From NCBI RefSeq assembly GCF_033807575.1, contig NC_084725.1, positions 12,745,001 through 12,809,000 of the forward strand: a stretch of 64,000 nt of DNA. The letters run 5' to 3'. Under the pieces are notes generated by a model that saw nothing but the letters and a program-made list of their open reading frames with translations, had not been told where the DNA came from and made no database searches. Source of the stretch: Cydia pomonella. Taxonomy: Eukaryota; Arthropoda; Insecta; Lepidoptera; Tortricidae. This document shows, piece after piece, positions 45,135 through 56,000 of the stretch (its first letter is position 1; each line of letters opens with the position of its first letter). The position numbers and the translations under genes are program-made.

Positions 45135-46651
45135 GAAACCTTTATTTCATAATACAGATATACAACTTACAGACGAACACTTTAAAAAGAACAAACACAA
45201 ACCAAACTTACAACTAACTATAAAACTAAACAAGCAATAACTAGATACAATTAAAATATTAAAAATTAAAAAATAAAATAAAAAAATAAACTAAATATAA
45301 AAAAACTTCCCCAAAATCACCCGCCTCCGGAAAACTCCCCAAACTGCTAGCGACAGTCCCCCTCTGAATAGCCAAGCCTAGCCTCTGGGCAAAGAACGAG
45401 CCTGCCCTAGGGTCGCCCGAGACGCCTACCAGTCGAACCGACACTTCCTTAATAAATTTTTGGTGTCGGTCGACCAAGGACCCAATGTTTCCATTGCAAG
45501 CGCCGCAAACTCGTATTCGTTCGTTAAGAATGCATACTTGCGGCGCTTGAGTGTCTGTGCCTGGTCCGCGGCCGTCCCAGGCTTTCGAGCAGATCCCTCA
45601 ACGTGGGACGGGGCCAGCGTATCGACGCAGGTGGCGTCCCATGCTAAGGGGTGACCCAGGCTCCATGGCACGAGAGTGCAGCCATCAGGTCTTTTGCCGT
45701 CAGCCGCGGAGAGGCCTGATGGCTCCAAAGTCGCGGGAAGAGAGGCGGTGCTGAGGGCGCGGCGGACTAAGTCGTTCAGGGAGGAATGCCTATAAAGACG
45801 GCCAGCGCTCAACTTGCAGTGCAGGCCATGCCGTCCTAGAGCGTCCACTGGCTGGGCGCAGCGACTGCAGGCATGGGCCTCACAGATCTTCATGCCCAGA
45901 CGAAGGCAAACCGCGATCTGCAGAGCATTCGGTTCTAGTGCGGTGCCAAGGTTGCGCGAAGGGAGCGCGTGTAGCCAATAGCCCGACTCCTTCTCTGACA
46001 CAGCCAGGAGTCTAGCTCGCTCATGGTGGTCACGGGCTTCCCGCACGAGGAGCTGGTGTCGCAGTTTAACGTTAATAACGTCCCACGCCGCTTGGCTTGA
46101 CTTTTCCTCCGGGACCAGATCGACGGAATGATCTGCCCTCCAAGCAGCTTCTGCCTCCGCCAGGCACGACACCGTCACGTCAGCGGTTGAAGAGATACGG
46201 AGAATACCGCCGACGAGAGTGACTGTGCTGTAGGCAGACGACAAAAACGCCGGGAGTGCTAGATCTCCCGCCAAACGGATACCGAGTCCACCAAACTTTA
46301 TCGGGAGGGAAGCTTGAGACCAACTCGACGGAGTAAAACTTACATTTAAAATTTTACTAACCGCCTCTTTCAGAATACGGTCAACGTTTGATGTAATCAT
46401 GGGAAATTTCCAAACGGGGGCACAGCGGAGAATATACATCAAACGCGGTGAGAACAAGCAAAGGCGTAGAATGTAAATTGCCATGTGCGGATTAATTTTG
46501 AACAATAGGTCTGAACACCTATTAAAATGTTCGATCTTAGAGTCTATAGACACCGGTATAGATTCCTCAAAAATCGGAGCTCCTAGAAGCGTGAGGGTGG
46601 TGCGAGACAAGATTGATATGTTTGGTGTGAGCTGGTTTATCTCGTTTATCA
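45135..46651 (-). mobile_element. 5'-truncated non-LTR retrotransposon with restriction-like endonuclease, inserted in mariner
   Basis: The insert is flanked by the 10-bp direct repeat ATACAATATT (45125-45134 and 46652-46661), the target duplication. Its 3' end is at the low-coordinate side, with an AATAAA-like signal near 45138-45150. The 5' end is cut off inside the reverse transcriptase frame, typical of aborted target-primed reverse transcription. It shares orientation with the transposase. Confidence 0.88.
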
Positions 46652-46652
46652 A
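45259..46652 (-). pseudogene. RT thumb plus CCHC and PD-(D/E)xK endonuclease region, frameshifted
   Basis: A frame of about 408 codons (46652-45426) starts within the RT thumb region (LSRTTLTLLGAPIF, KFGGLGIRLAGDLALPAF). It continues to a CxxC...HxxxC-like knuckle (CSRCAQPVDALGRHGLHC) and a restriction-like nuclease core: RPDG, then AWDATCVDT, then KRRKYAFL. A +1 frameshift near 45430-45475 moves the last part to a second frame (SGDPRAGSFFAQRLGLAIQR). The CCHC plus PD-D-K order fits non-LTR clades that use a restriction-like rather than an APE endonuclease; the exact clade is not assigned. No start or palm domain is present, so it is dead. Confidence 0.75.
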
Positions 46653-46660
46653 TACAATAT

Positions 46661-47728
46661 TTACAACAAATGTTTTGGAATAACTCCACCTTTAACTTTT
46701 TTTACAAGTTTCAAACGTTTCTCAAAAGAGTCACAAGCGGCACGCACCGCATCCATCGGCATATCGTCCCATATTTGCATGATAACCTTTTTAAAATGGC
46801 TCAGGTTTGCGACTTTATAATTATTTAGTTTCGAGAGCATGTATGACCATACGAAATAATCTAGTACGTTTAAATCTGGAGAACTTGGTGGCCATTCAGT
46901 TTTCGGCAAAAAATCGGTCAAATTAGCCTTGCACCAAGCTTGAACAGCGTTTGCCGTATGCGACGGAGCTCCGTCTTGTTGGAAAACATAATAATCGTCT
47001 GCAAACATATTTTTTAAATTTGGGGCAACATTTTTCTCCAAAACCTCCGATTTATAGTATGCCGCATTGATTTTGACGCCTTTATCAATAAAAACTAGAG
47101 GCAGTTTGCCCCTCTTACAAAGAGCACCCCAAACCATCACTGATGGTGAGCTCTGGAACCTAGGCACATTCTTTTCATACTCTGGAATGTCTTCTATCCG
47201 TGCTGCCCACAACCGGTCGTTCTGGGCGTTATGAGGCTGCTCTAACACAAAGAGTTTCTCGTCTGAGAAAACAAATTCGTCACCTGCGTGCCAAGAAAGT
47301 ATGGTGCTACATCTTTCTACTCTCTTTTTCTTGGTTGCATCTGAAATGCCATGTACTTTTCGTTTTTTATAAGCATGACATCCAAGATCTTTTTTCAATA
47401 TATTATGTACAGATCCCCTGGAAATTTTCAGATCAGCAGCTAATTTTCTAATAGATCGGTGTTTTTTCCGCCGAATTCGCTCTCTTATAGCCTTTACCAC
47501 TTTTTCAGTTCTAGCTGAGCGGGGGCCGACCGGATCTTTCCTGTCCTCTGTAGAAGAGATCTCTTTATACCTTTTTATAGTAGTATAAACCAGATTCCGT
47601 TTAATTCCATGCGGTTGTAACGCCTTGAATATAGCACATGGCCTGTCGCCTTTAAGGAATTTTCTAATAATTTCTTCACGAACGTACTTCATCGTGTATT
47701 CAAGCCAAACTAAAAATACGTGACTCAT
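46661..47728 (-). CDS. Mariner DD37D transposase, uninterrupted frame
   Basis: The 355-codon frame encodes a cut-and-paste transposase. Two helix-turn-helix DNA-binding regions lie at about residues 14-55 and 85-115, joined by a GPRSAR linker near residue 68. The catalytic triad is D156 (FSDEKLF), D252 (QQDGAPSHTA) and D290 (NVLDYFVW); 37 residues separate the last two, hence DD37D. The VMVWGAL motif is at 197-203. Methionine 13 (MKYVREEI) is an equally likely start. There is no internal stop or frameshift, and the TAA stop at 46663-46661 survives even though a LINE inserted at that point. Confidence 0.9.
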   Translation of the reverse strand: MSHVFLVWLEYTMKYVREEIIRKFLKGDRPCAIFKALQPHGIKRNLVYTTIKRYKEISSTEDRKDPVGPRSARTEKVVKAIRERIRRKKHRSIRKLAADLKISRGSVHNILKKDLGCHAYKKRKVHGISDATKKKRVERCSTILSWHAGDEFVFSDEKLFVLEQPHNAQNDRLWAARIEDIPEYEKNVPRFQSSPSVMVWGALCKRGKLPLVFIDKGVKINAAYYKSEVLEKNVAPNLKNMFADDYYVFQQDGAPSHTANAVQAWCKANLTDFLPKTEWPPSSPDLNVLDYFVWSYMLSKLNNYKVANLSHFKKVIMQIWDDMPMDAVRAACDSFEKRLKLVKKVKGGVIPKHLL

Positions 47729-47984
47729 GAAATTATAGTACTATGTTTATGTCAATATACTTTTTAAATTAAAATAAGAATTTTATATCCAGCGATCCGT
47801 ATGTCTATACAGCAAGTGCTAAAAGTTTGTATTCGAACTTATTGGACACGGTGTATAATAGTAGTTTTTGTCACTGAAAAGTGTTAAAATGAGATTTGAA
47901 ATCAAATATGAAGAAAACTGTAATGTACTTACAACTTTGAAGGGCGCGGTAGTTATATGCGATAGCAGCATTGAACGCATGCGA

Positions 47985-48145
<161 letters not shown>

Positions 48146-48159
48146 CTCTGTTCTCCTTA

Positions 48160-48196
48160 CCTCTAGAGACTCTTCTCTTTCCGCACAGACTCTACC
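48160..48196. mobile_element. Single arm of the family B MITE
   Basis: GACTCTTCTCTTTCCGCACA matches the 14057-14135 right arm; no partner arm is adjacent. Confidence 0.65.
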
Positions 48197-48404
48197 CTCC
48201 ATACCGCTGTGTTTAGGGCATAAAATAACTGTGTGCTTAAATAGCTTTAAAAGTATTTTTGTGTAGTGTTCGCAGTGGGGCGACATTCCTTCTTTCGGGC
48301 ATTCTCGGTTCCGTCCGGCTCAGCATTGCTCCGAGCAAATATAAGGGTTGGCACAACTTGATATCCCTATGCGTGCACGACCACAGATAAGATAATGACT
48401 TGAA

Positions 48405-48960
48405 TTTTGACCAAAATTCAAATTCAAAATTCAAATTCAAAAATTTATTCTGCAAGTAGGCCTCAAGGGCTCTTTTACAAGTCAATACAACATTTATAGT
48501 AACATCATATAGTGACATGAAAAATACATAACAACATTTATAAATACAACAGCCAATACCTGGGTAAACATTACATTATAATAATCTTAAAATAAATAAT
48601 TAATACAATACAATAGAGATGTATAGTCTCTATGGTTAAAAACACATTAAATCTGGAGATGTAAAAGGTCCCCAATGTCAGAGTACTAATACTAATAAAA
48701 TTTGGAGGTGTAAAGTCTCTCCAAGTGTCAAAATAAAATTTATACTAAATAATAAACCGCGTCTGGACTGTTAAACTAGCAGTCTCATAAACTAATTCTA
48801 CATTCTGTACATAACTAGTATGTACCAAATCAAGTATATTATACAATATGACAGAGACGTATAGTCTCCACGGTTAATACATTAAGTTTGGAGATGTATA
48901 AGGTCCCCACGGTCTGAGAAAAATAATAATACCACCCTAAATAGCCGAAAGGGATAGTGC
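48405..48960 (-). mobile_element. LINE 3' tail (CAAGTAGGCCT family), longer copy
   Basis: Begins with an AATTCAAATTCAAAATTC repeat, then TTATTCTGCAAGTAGGCCTC and a body collinear with 10771-11290. Confidence 0.72.
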
Positions 48961-49057
48961 CATACATTGAAAAGGGACAGCATGATTCGTCCCTGAATCG
49001 CTGTCAAACTTCGGTTTTGAAGAAGTGTCATTTCTGTACGGTAGTACTGTACGGTAG

Positions 49058-49197
49058 TACAGTCAGGTCTGAAAACATCGACACAATCTAAGTGACAAAA
49101 ATATATATACACGACCTTATGGCCCATATATTAGGGTAGTGTATACCTACATATTTTTGGCACTTTGTCCGTATCGATATTTTCAGACGTGACCGTA
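49058..49197. mobile_element. MITE, 140 bp, TACAGTC ends
   Basis: TACAGTCAGGTCTGAAAA pairs with TTTTCAGACGTGACCGTA. Same end motif as the elements at 9882 and 56405. Confidence 0.78.
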
Positions 49198-49417
49198 CTA
49201 TTATTTTTTCTGTAGTGTAGGTAGAAGTAACAGATTTGAAAGTAGTGCATGCTTCTCCTTACAGCACCTAGTTTCGTATCTAAAGTGTGTGTATTATACC
49301 TGACGCGACGAAAGTTGATCCGTATGACAGTCGCTCCAAATAACTTTTGGATATTTTTTTGGACTTTAGGTTTTAACGTATTTTTATTAGGTACTTAATT
49401 GATACTTTTCAAAATAA

Positions 49418-49905
49418 TATAGGGGGCGTGCATGAACTGTAGGAGGCAGCACAGGATCCGTCAGACTTTTGGCGCGAGGCGTAAATGTGATGTTTATTGT
49501 TCCGATGTAGCCCACAAGATGGCAGAACCTACTATGCACAAGAAAACACGTGACGTGTACATGTACATGTTTATGGTTCCGATTCAGGCCACAAGCTGGC
49601 AGACCCTCCAACGCGCACGGTCCCTATAAAATGGGTTAAAGTACCAAAAAGTCTAAATACATTTGACAGTTACTCCATGCAAAAATAAACTGTTATAGGG
49701 ACCGTGCGTGTTGGAGGGTCTGCCATCTTGTGGCCTGAATCGGAACCATAAACATGTACATTTACACGTCACGTGTTTTCTTGTTCATAGTAGGTTCTGC
49801 CATCTTGTGTGCTGCATCGGAACAAAAAAACATCACATTTACGCCTCGCGCCAAAAATCTGACGGCTCATGTGCTGCCTCCTATAGTTTATGCACGCTCC
49901 CTATA
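49418..49905. mobile_element. Foldback element, arms of about 210 bp
   Basis: Arms 49418-49628 and 49695-49905 are about 90% inverse-identical (outer GGGGGCGTGCATGAACTGTA, inner CCTCCAACGCGCACGGTCCC) with a 66-bp spacer. No frame is conserved in both arms. Confidence 0.88.
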
Positions 49906-49938
49906 GGGATCATCATTGGTCGCGTCAAGTATAAGTCA

Positions 49939-50923
49939 AGGATACACTGAGGGACAAATGTCCTGCGACACATGTCGGCGATATGTCAAGTCAAAGTTGT
50001 AATGGCGTTGACGAAACTTCACCAGTAGGGTGTCCCGTATTTGACTAATTCTTGGAACCAACATCGCAATAGGGCTCAATAGCAGCGTATTTATTTATAG
50101 ATTACGGGAAAAATAACTTTAAAATTCTAGACATATAGTTTTAGGGTTCTGCCAGCCAATACGAGTAAACAATGAAATTAAGGACAGTTTTCAAAAGGTA
50201 CTAAAATATTTTATATGTAATTTTTTTAAATAATTTATGAAGTTAATAAATAAAAAAGACTGTAATAAAAGAAAATTATATCATTTTTATTTATATATTT
50301 CAATATAAACCACGTAACAGTGCTTCGAAAGTTGAAAGCTCAAAATAATAAGGCGCGAAATAATAAAAATTAGGAAAATAATATTATATTTTATCCAAAA
50401 AACAACTGGTAGAGCCCTCAATATATATGTAAAAAAAAAATATTATGTTTTCTGTAATCTACAAAAAAATACACAACTTTTGAATCCTGTTGGGTTCCTG
50501 AATTCAAAATTTCTTGTTCCACGGGTCACCCTATTCACCAGGCCGCGTAGTCAAAGTGCGCTTACGCTCCGTAGCGATAGAAGTGCAACTGTCTCTGTCG
50601 CACTAATATGTAAAAGTGATAGAGACAAACCAAGATAAGACTGCAACGATTTTAATAGCCCGGTGCACGGGTTATTTTAAAACGTCAAACTTCTATTAAA
50701 TAATGACGTTTATTTAACACTTGCACAGCCTGGGCTTTAAAAATGGCTGCCAACTTATCTCAGTCTGACTCTATAGAGAGCGTTTCGTTGTCGAAGCGAT
50801 AGCGATTGTCACCTTCGTTACGGGCGACAAATGTCGCACGATGTTGTCAGACATGTCGAATGTTTGGCAAGTTCGGCAACGTTGCGTGTTGCGGGACATA
50901 TACCGCCTAGTGTATCTCTGGCT
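49939..50923. mobile_element. Imperfect inverted-repeat element, about 985 bp
   Basis: GGATACACTGAGGGACAAAT at the left and ATACCGCCTAGTGTATCTC at the right mirror each other, continuing into CGACA/GTTGCG-rich arms. A related short copy lies at 55005-55150. Confidence 0.65.
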
Positions 50924-51238
50924 TTAATGTAATAATAAGAATCCGTGTAGTATTTTCCCTTAGTGTATCGTGAATGTTATTTTGGTATTGAAAAAATGGC
51001 TGTGATAAGGGAATTGTGTGGATCAAAACGTATTTTATTGTTTGTTGTAGATGGTTAAATGTAGAAATCGTAGAATTGTAGACTAATAACTAGATAACCT
51101 AGAAAATGTATTAACCCTTTTTCAGGCAGAGTAAGATTTATCGATCACATACGCGCCAATAGAATTTCAACCTTAGAGATCCGATGTAAGGTACAAAATA
51201 GATTGGACTTGTATTCAAATGAATCTTCAAAGTTGAAT

Positions 51239-51745
51239 TAACACGTTGGCTGCCCACTACACTATACCTACAGTGTTCTTCCCATGCCTCATACAAATTT
51301 AGTGATTTCACCGATGATGCTCACAGCATCGGACTATTATCGAGGTTTAAAACACGTTCACAGTATATGCCCCATATATGCGTCATGCTGAACTATCTCC
51401 ACACGTTCGTGCCTCACATATGGATCACGAAGATACGACCAGGTACGCACTGAGATTAGTATATCTTTATACTGCAGGATGATATTGGAATAATTCTTAT
51501 ATAATAATAATTTTGGTTACAGAAAGTTATTGTTCTAATTCGAGCGTGCTCGTTTTTTTTCTTAGTGAGCCGTTTTTTTCTTAGTGAGTATGGACGTGTG
51601 ATTGAAATAATTTGCTTGGAGTATGGGGACTGTTAACGTGTTAATAAAGAGGTAATGAGCTTTTGATCCCACCGGTGTTGCTCATAGCCAAACAGAGAAG
51701 ATTACGTGATCCCACACCGGTGACGCTCATGGCAGTCAACGTGTT
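51239..51745. mobile_element. TTAA-flanked element, about 507 bp
   Basis: TTAACACGTTGGCTGCCC at the left and GGCAGTCAACGTGTTAA at the right. TTAA at both ends suggests a piggyBac-style target site, although the ends are not canonical piggyBac. Internal CACCGGTG and GATGCTCACAGCATC palindromes. Confidence 0.65.
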
Positions 51746-52120
51746 AAATGGAATATATTTGGATTTTTTGGGAAAACCGTGTGTATCGGTGCAGCCTGGA
51801 CAAGTGTTAAGCTATGATTTTAATATGTTAATAGAAAGAAGTTAACCTTTATATGGATATATATCTTAACTTTGGTATGTTCACGGGGAAAACGTGAACG
51901 TAATTGCTGTGTGACACATAACAATTTAGTGTCTAAAAGTGCTTCTAGAGTAGAGACAATGCATTGTAAAACAGTTTATTATATAGTATAAATAAAGAAA
52001 TAAATCTTCAAAAACATATTTTATTAACTCTAAATTATTCAGGCCTAGAAGGTACTGTATATAGAACCATTGTAATTTTCAAAATGTTTTTTGAAACGTT
52101 GAAGGTTACCTTGATATGGC

Positions 52121-52578
52121 GTATAGTCGTTAGATTTGTAGCAGGCCCCGAGCGGCTTAGACAAAGGATTTGTCTATTGTTAACTAAAACCGCGCGTGCC
52201 ACTACTTGCATAAAAATGGTCCGGTCACTTAAACTTAACCGGTTATTGAATTACAACTCCTATGGTAATTGAAATAAGATTCAAAATGAAGAAATGGAAA
52301 AATAATTTGTGATATCTTGTGTGGGCCCTCTACGGTTACAGAGTGCCGGAGAGTGGAACGCTACCCAACCAGTCTAAAACGTGTCCTCGATATGCGGAAC
52401 AAAAGCGCTTTATCAGAGAGCGCACTTACACTGGTTTTTGAGCGTTGGACTAGCCCGTGCTCAGATGCCAATTAGAATTAAACGACCCTTTTTTTGCAGG
52501 TAGTGGCACGCGCGGTTTTAGTTAACAATAGACAAAAGATTAGCCACTCCGGGCCAGCTTTAAATCGAACGACTATAC
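52121..52578. mobile_element. Inverted-repeat element with nested LINE tail
   Basis: GTATAGTCGTTAGATTTG...TTAACTAAAACCGCGCGTGC at the left mirrors the right side ending CGAACGACTATAC; the arms are about 90 bp. Sequence at 52300-52490 is the LINE-like tail also seen at 25795-26065. Confidence 0.78.
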
Positions 52579-53095
52579 CATCATTTTTAGCGCCACGCGC
52601 ACGATGTAGTAGTATACATCGTATTACTTTCCGTTAATTTCAAGGGTGCATCCCTGAGTTTAAATTAAGTAACTTTCTCAAAGACACCGGTGTTCTAATT
52701 AACTCAATTTAGGAGATAAGTAATCAATCATTAATTTTTATCTAATAAGGCACTTACCGAGCGTGTACACTTGAATTAGGGCATGTTTACATATTGATTA
52801 GTGTTTAGTACAAGTTCATACATTTGCTACTAAACGTAAGTACTATCTCGGACGATCGTTGTTAGAAATGACATTGATATGTCACAGTTTTCAATTGTTT
52901 GGTTGAGTTAAATGTAATGCCCGTGTTACAACAATGCTTTATGCAACATTTAATAATTTTTTATTAAAATAAAAATAGTTCATAATTTTTTTTTTTTTAA
53001 TTAATTATGCCATTTAATTTCCTGCAACGTTCTTACCGATACCCCAAAATTTACGGAATTCAATAAAAACACGGTGTATAGACTTCTTACGAGGC

Positions 53096-53238
53096 TTTTA
53101 ACCTTTTCGCCGCCATTAAAATAATATAAAGTCAAAACATTTCGTGTCCCACACGCTACGACTTCATATCAAGTCGTGGTTTTCGTGGCGTTGATGACAC
53201 TTTATTACTTCATTGACGTGACTGCGAAGAGGTTAAGG
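53096..53238. mobile_element. TTAA-flanked short MITE
   Basis: TTAACCTTTTCGCCGCCA and GTGACTGCGAAGAGGTTAA ends; the interior has GACTTCATATCAAGTCGTGG. Confidence 0.65.
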
Positions 53239-53589
53239 GTTCTTGGCGTTCAAAGGGTTCAAATTCTGGAACCTGAATTAATTAAGATTAATTCGATCGT
53301 AAACTATTATAATTAAATACTACTCTGATCCACGTTCCGTCACACGAGAGGATGGCGAATGTGTGCCGTACTGCCGTACGGACACCGCGTCGAGCTTTTT
53401 CTAAAATAAATATTGAATACCTGATTCTTACAAATCTGGACATTCTTGGGCTAAACCTAATCATAATCGACAACATTCTCCATCCTACCATTAAAAAAGA
53501 TGTCCCTAAATGTCCATTCCATTACGTCACATTTTAGTGCAAAAATAAATTCACTTATATGTGCGTGACGTAGTGGAAACTACAATTTC

Positions 53590-53725
53590 CATACTTTTTT
53601 TATGATAGAGGAGGCAAACGAGCATACGGATCACCTGATGGTAAGAGATTACCGCTGCCCATGGACACCTGCAACACCAGAGGGGTTTTAAGTGTGCTGC
53701 CGGCCTTTTTGGGATTCTTTTTTAG
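53590..53725 (+). repeat. Dispersed moth repeat (CACCTGATGGTAAG type)
   Basis: GAGCATACGGATCACCTGAT, ATTACCGCTGCCCATGGACA, GTGCTGCCGGCCTTT. Diverged copies or pieces: 53960-54080 and 58545-58625 (-). Confidence 0.65.
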
Positions 53726-54418
53726 CATCAGGATTGAATACTCGTATTCTAGTGATACCGAGTTGGAAAAACCCAAAAATATAAGGATCTGTGAGAATCA
53801 AGTCTTCAATATTTTATTTTTAAAAAGCTTGCGTGCTGTTCGAGCCCTCGTGTAGAGTGAATTTTGTTTGGAATTCGAGCTATACCAATAACTATGCCAA
53901 TTTTTAAAACTACACGAAATATTTCTCCTGATTTTATTAGTTTTCTACTGAGCTATTTTAACGTTTTCTTAATCAGAACACGCGGCAAACAAGCGTACAG
54001 CTCTGCCCACCTGCTGGTAAGCGGTTACCATAGCCTTTTAACGCCTAAGTTAGATGACTCAGGCGCGTTGCAGATCGTTTGAAAACCTTGAACAAGTTTT
54101 TTAGTTAAGTGAAATTTAAACTCGATTAAATTTTGTTTTTAGATTTTAATCATATAAACATTCGTAAAAACTCTATTGGCGTAAAGAAAATAAATAACAA
54201 AACAAACAGTTACAAAACATATGCACCTACACATTTACATATAAAGAAATAAGTAGAACACAATAAAACAAAAAGAATAAGACAAAATAAAATTTCAATA
54301 AAAACAAAACCTACGAGTAAAATTTATCAAAACATTCGCTTAATTGATAATTAGTAACAATATTCGTTGTCCGTTCAATAACGGTTTATGTCAGTTTCGC
54401 GTATTTAAGAACATATAT
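53726..54418. other. Mostly anonymous intergenic sequence
   Basis: Apart from a weak repeat piece at 53960-54080, nothing is recognised here or in 50924-51238, 51746-52120, 52579-53095, 53239-53589 and 54501-55004. Confidence 0.5.
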
Positions 54419-54500
54419 TAACCGGTTAAACTGTTACCTTAGTATACTGTTAACCAGTTAAATTGTTACTTTGGTATACTGTTAAACAGTTAAACAGCGT
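54419..54500. repeat. 32-bp tandem repeat, about 2.5 units
   Basis: TAACCGGTTAAACTGTTACC begins at 54419, with its variant at 54451 and a partial one at 54483; each ends GTATACTGT. Confidence 0.85.
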
Positions 54501-55004
54501 TAAACGTTAAAATGTTAGAGTAAATGCGGGATACACTACAAAAGTCAAGTTCAATGATTTTTTTAAAAGGTTTTATGTCAAATTTGACTTGAAAAATTTA
54601 CCGTTATCCATAACTATCAACAGAGGCACATTTTATAAAACTACAAGTTACAATGTTACAAGTCCGTATGTTGTTACAAATGGTAACGATGTTTTAACCT
54701 GTAAACTTGTCTCTTGTAAGTGAACCATTTCATTTAGTTGCCCACGGTACATTTTTATTTGACAAGTTTTATATTATTTCTACTTATAATCATAAGTACT
54801 TTTGATCCTAATAGAAGAAAATAAAGTGTCAGAATTTCATTTTTCTTGCTATTATACAAAGTCTATAAATATTGAAACGGATTGGAAAGAAATACAGACC
54901 ATTTTTAGGCAATAGAAAAAAAAAAAACTTTTTTGTCCTACTAGAATACATAACAGGCCAAATATTTAGTGAACTCGCGTAATACAACGGTGGTAATTCA
55001 AGCC

Positions 55005-55150
55005 AGGGATAGACTAGGCGACAAATATCCCTCGAGATGTGTTGCGCGATGTTGCCAGACATGTCGAGCGAAGTCCGGCAACGTCGCCCCACTTAAACCG
55101 ACGTCGCTGGCGACACGTGTCGTGGGACATTAGGCATTAGGCGACCTTAC
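55005..55150. mobile_element. Short relative of the 49939-50923 element
   Basis: GCCAGGGATAGACTAGGCGA and GATGTTGCCAGACATGTCGA match the right end of that element in reverse order and parts of its interior. Confidence 0.6.
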
Positions 55151-55193
55151 GAAGGTCGATGACATCGTAAAGTATATGAGAGTAAAGTCCGGA

Positions 55194-55521
55194 GTGAAGC
55201 GCTGGTGGCCTAGCGGTAAGAGCGTGCGACTTGCAATCCGGAGGTCGCGGGTTCAAACCCCGGCTCGTACCAATGAGTTTTTCGGAACTTATGTACGAAA
55301 TATCATTTGATATTTACCAGTCGCTTTTCGGTGAAGGAAAACATCGTGAGGAAACCGGACTAATCCCAACAAGGCCTAGTTTATCCTCTGGGTTGGAAGG
55401 TCTGATGGCAGTCGCTTTCGTAAAAACTAGTGCCTACGCCAAATCTTGGGATTAGTTGTCAAGCGGACCCCAGGCTCCCATGAGCCGTGGCAAATGCCGG
55501 GACAACGCGAGGAAGAAGAAG
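55194..55521 (+). mobile_element. tRNA-derived SINE (family 1) with 18-bp target duplication
   Basis: The head (from 55199) has an A box TGGCCTAGCGG and a B box GGTTCAAACCC, followed by a tRNA-unrelated body and a GAAGAAGAAG tail. The direct repeat ATGAGAGTAAAGTCCGGA flanks it at 55176-55193 and 55522-55539 without a mismatch, so the insertion is recent. It interrupts an older retroelement. Confidence 0.9.
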
Positions 55522-55539
55522 ATGAGAGTAAAGTCCGGA

Positions 55540-55862
55540 CTCGTTCTGAGGGTGGCGAAGTTGGAATCTCGACACAATGCGAATTTTAATTCGTTTGTGG
55601 TGAGCGTTCTAAATGAATATCTAGCGACCTTCAACAGGGAGGAGTTTTGGCCGAAGGGTGTCAAGTTTCGGCGGTTCCGAGGCCAGCTCCCTGACACTGC
55701 GGGCTTGCGTCATGCATAGCAACCATAATGTCATTTGTAGAGTTTCGTTTTGGAATATATTGTGTGTTAGTTTTTAAGGTCCAAGGATTCATGGGCCACT
55801 AGTTGCCTGAAATAAAGATTTTCATTCATTTCATTCATTCATTCATTCGTTCATTCATTAGG
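55540..55862 (+). pseudogene. Retroelement ORF fragment with ATTC tail
   Basis: The frame starting inside the SINE target duplication (MRVKSGLVLRVAKLESRHNA, then EFWPKGVKFRRFRGQLP) resembles the end of a retroelement gag/ORF1-like protein. It ends AATAAAGATTTTC with an ATTCATTCATTCATTC run at about 55820-55860. Confidence 0.5.
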
Positions 55863-56000
55863 ATCGAAAGAGCTCGTAATTCTGAGTAGAAATAATATAA
55901 AAAAATCAAATTAACTAAATTTAAGTTTACAATTCTAAACAAAATGGCACAGCTTTATAAAATGGGATTCAGCACGAGGGACCAGATCCAGATCTCAGGA

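Larger units (their letters stand above)
45024..47853 (-). mobile_element. Tc1/mariner element of DD37D type, interrupted by a LINE
   Basis: Terminal inverted repeats of 26 bp, identical at both ends (CACCGTGTCCAATAAG...), lie at 45024-45049 and 47828-47853, flanked by TA on each side (45022-45023 and 47854-47855), as for mariner insertions. The element is 2830 bp; removing the inserted LINE and one copy of its target duplication leaves about 1.3 kb, the normal mariner length. It sits directly beside the tail of an older SINE fragment (44965-45020). Confidence 0.92.

Noticed and set aside
45024..47853. A composite transposon that encodes transposase plus RT/nuclease as one system
   Set aside because: The RT part starts mid-domain, has a frameshift, and is bracketed by its own 10-bp target duplication, so it is a nested LINE fragment rather than evolved cargo.
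53352..53537. Short frames of about 61-67 codons on both strands at 53.3-53.5 kb
   Set aside because: No homology, no neighbouring exon structure, and the overlapping antisense frames are typical of chance.
55199..55272. tRNA gene
   Set aside because: The A and B boxes belong to a SINE head: the sequence continues into a SINE body with tail and target duplication, and a full cloverleaf is not supported. The same applies to the heads at 39850, 60186, 15942 and 9257.
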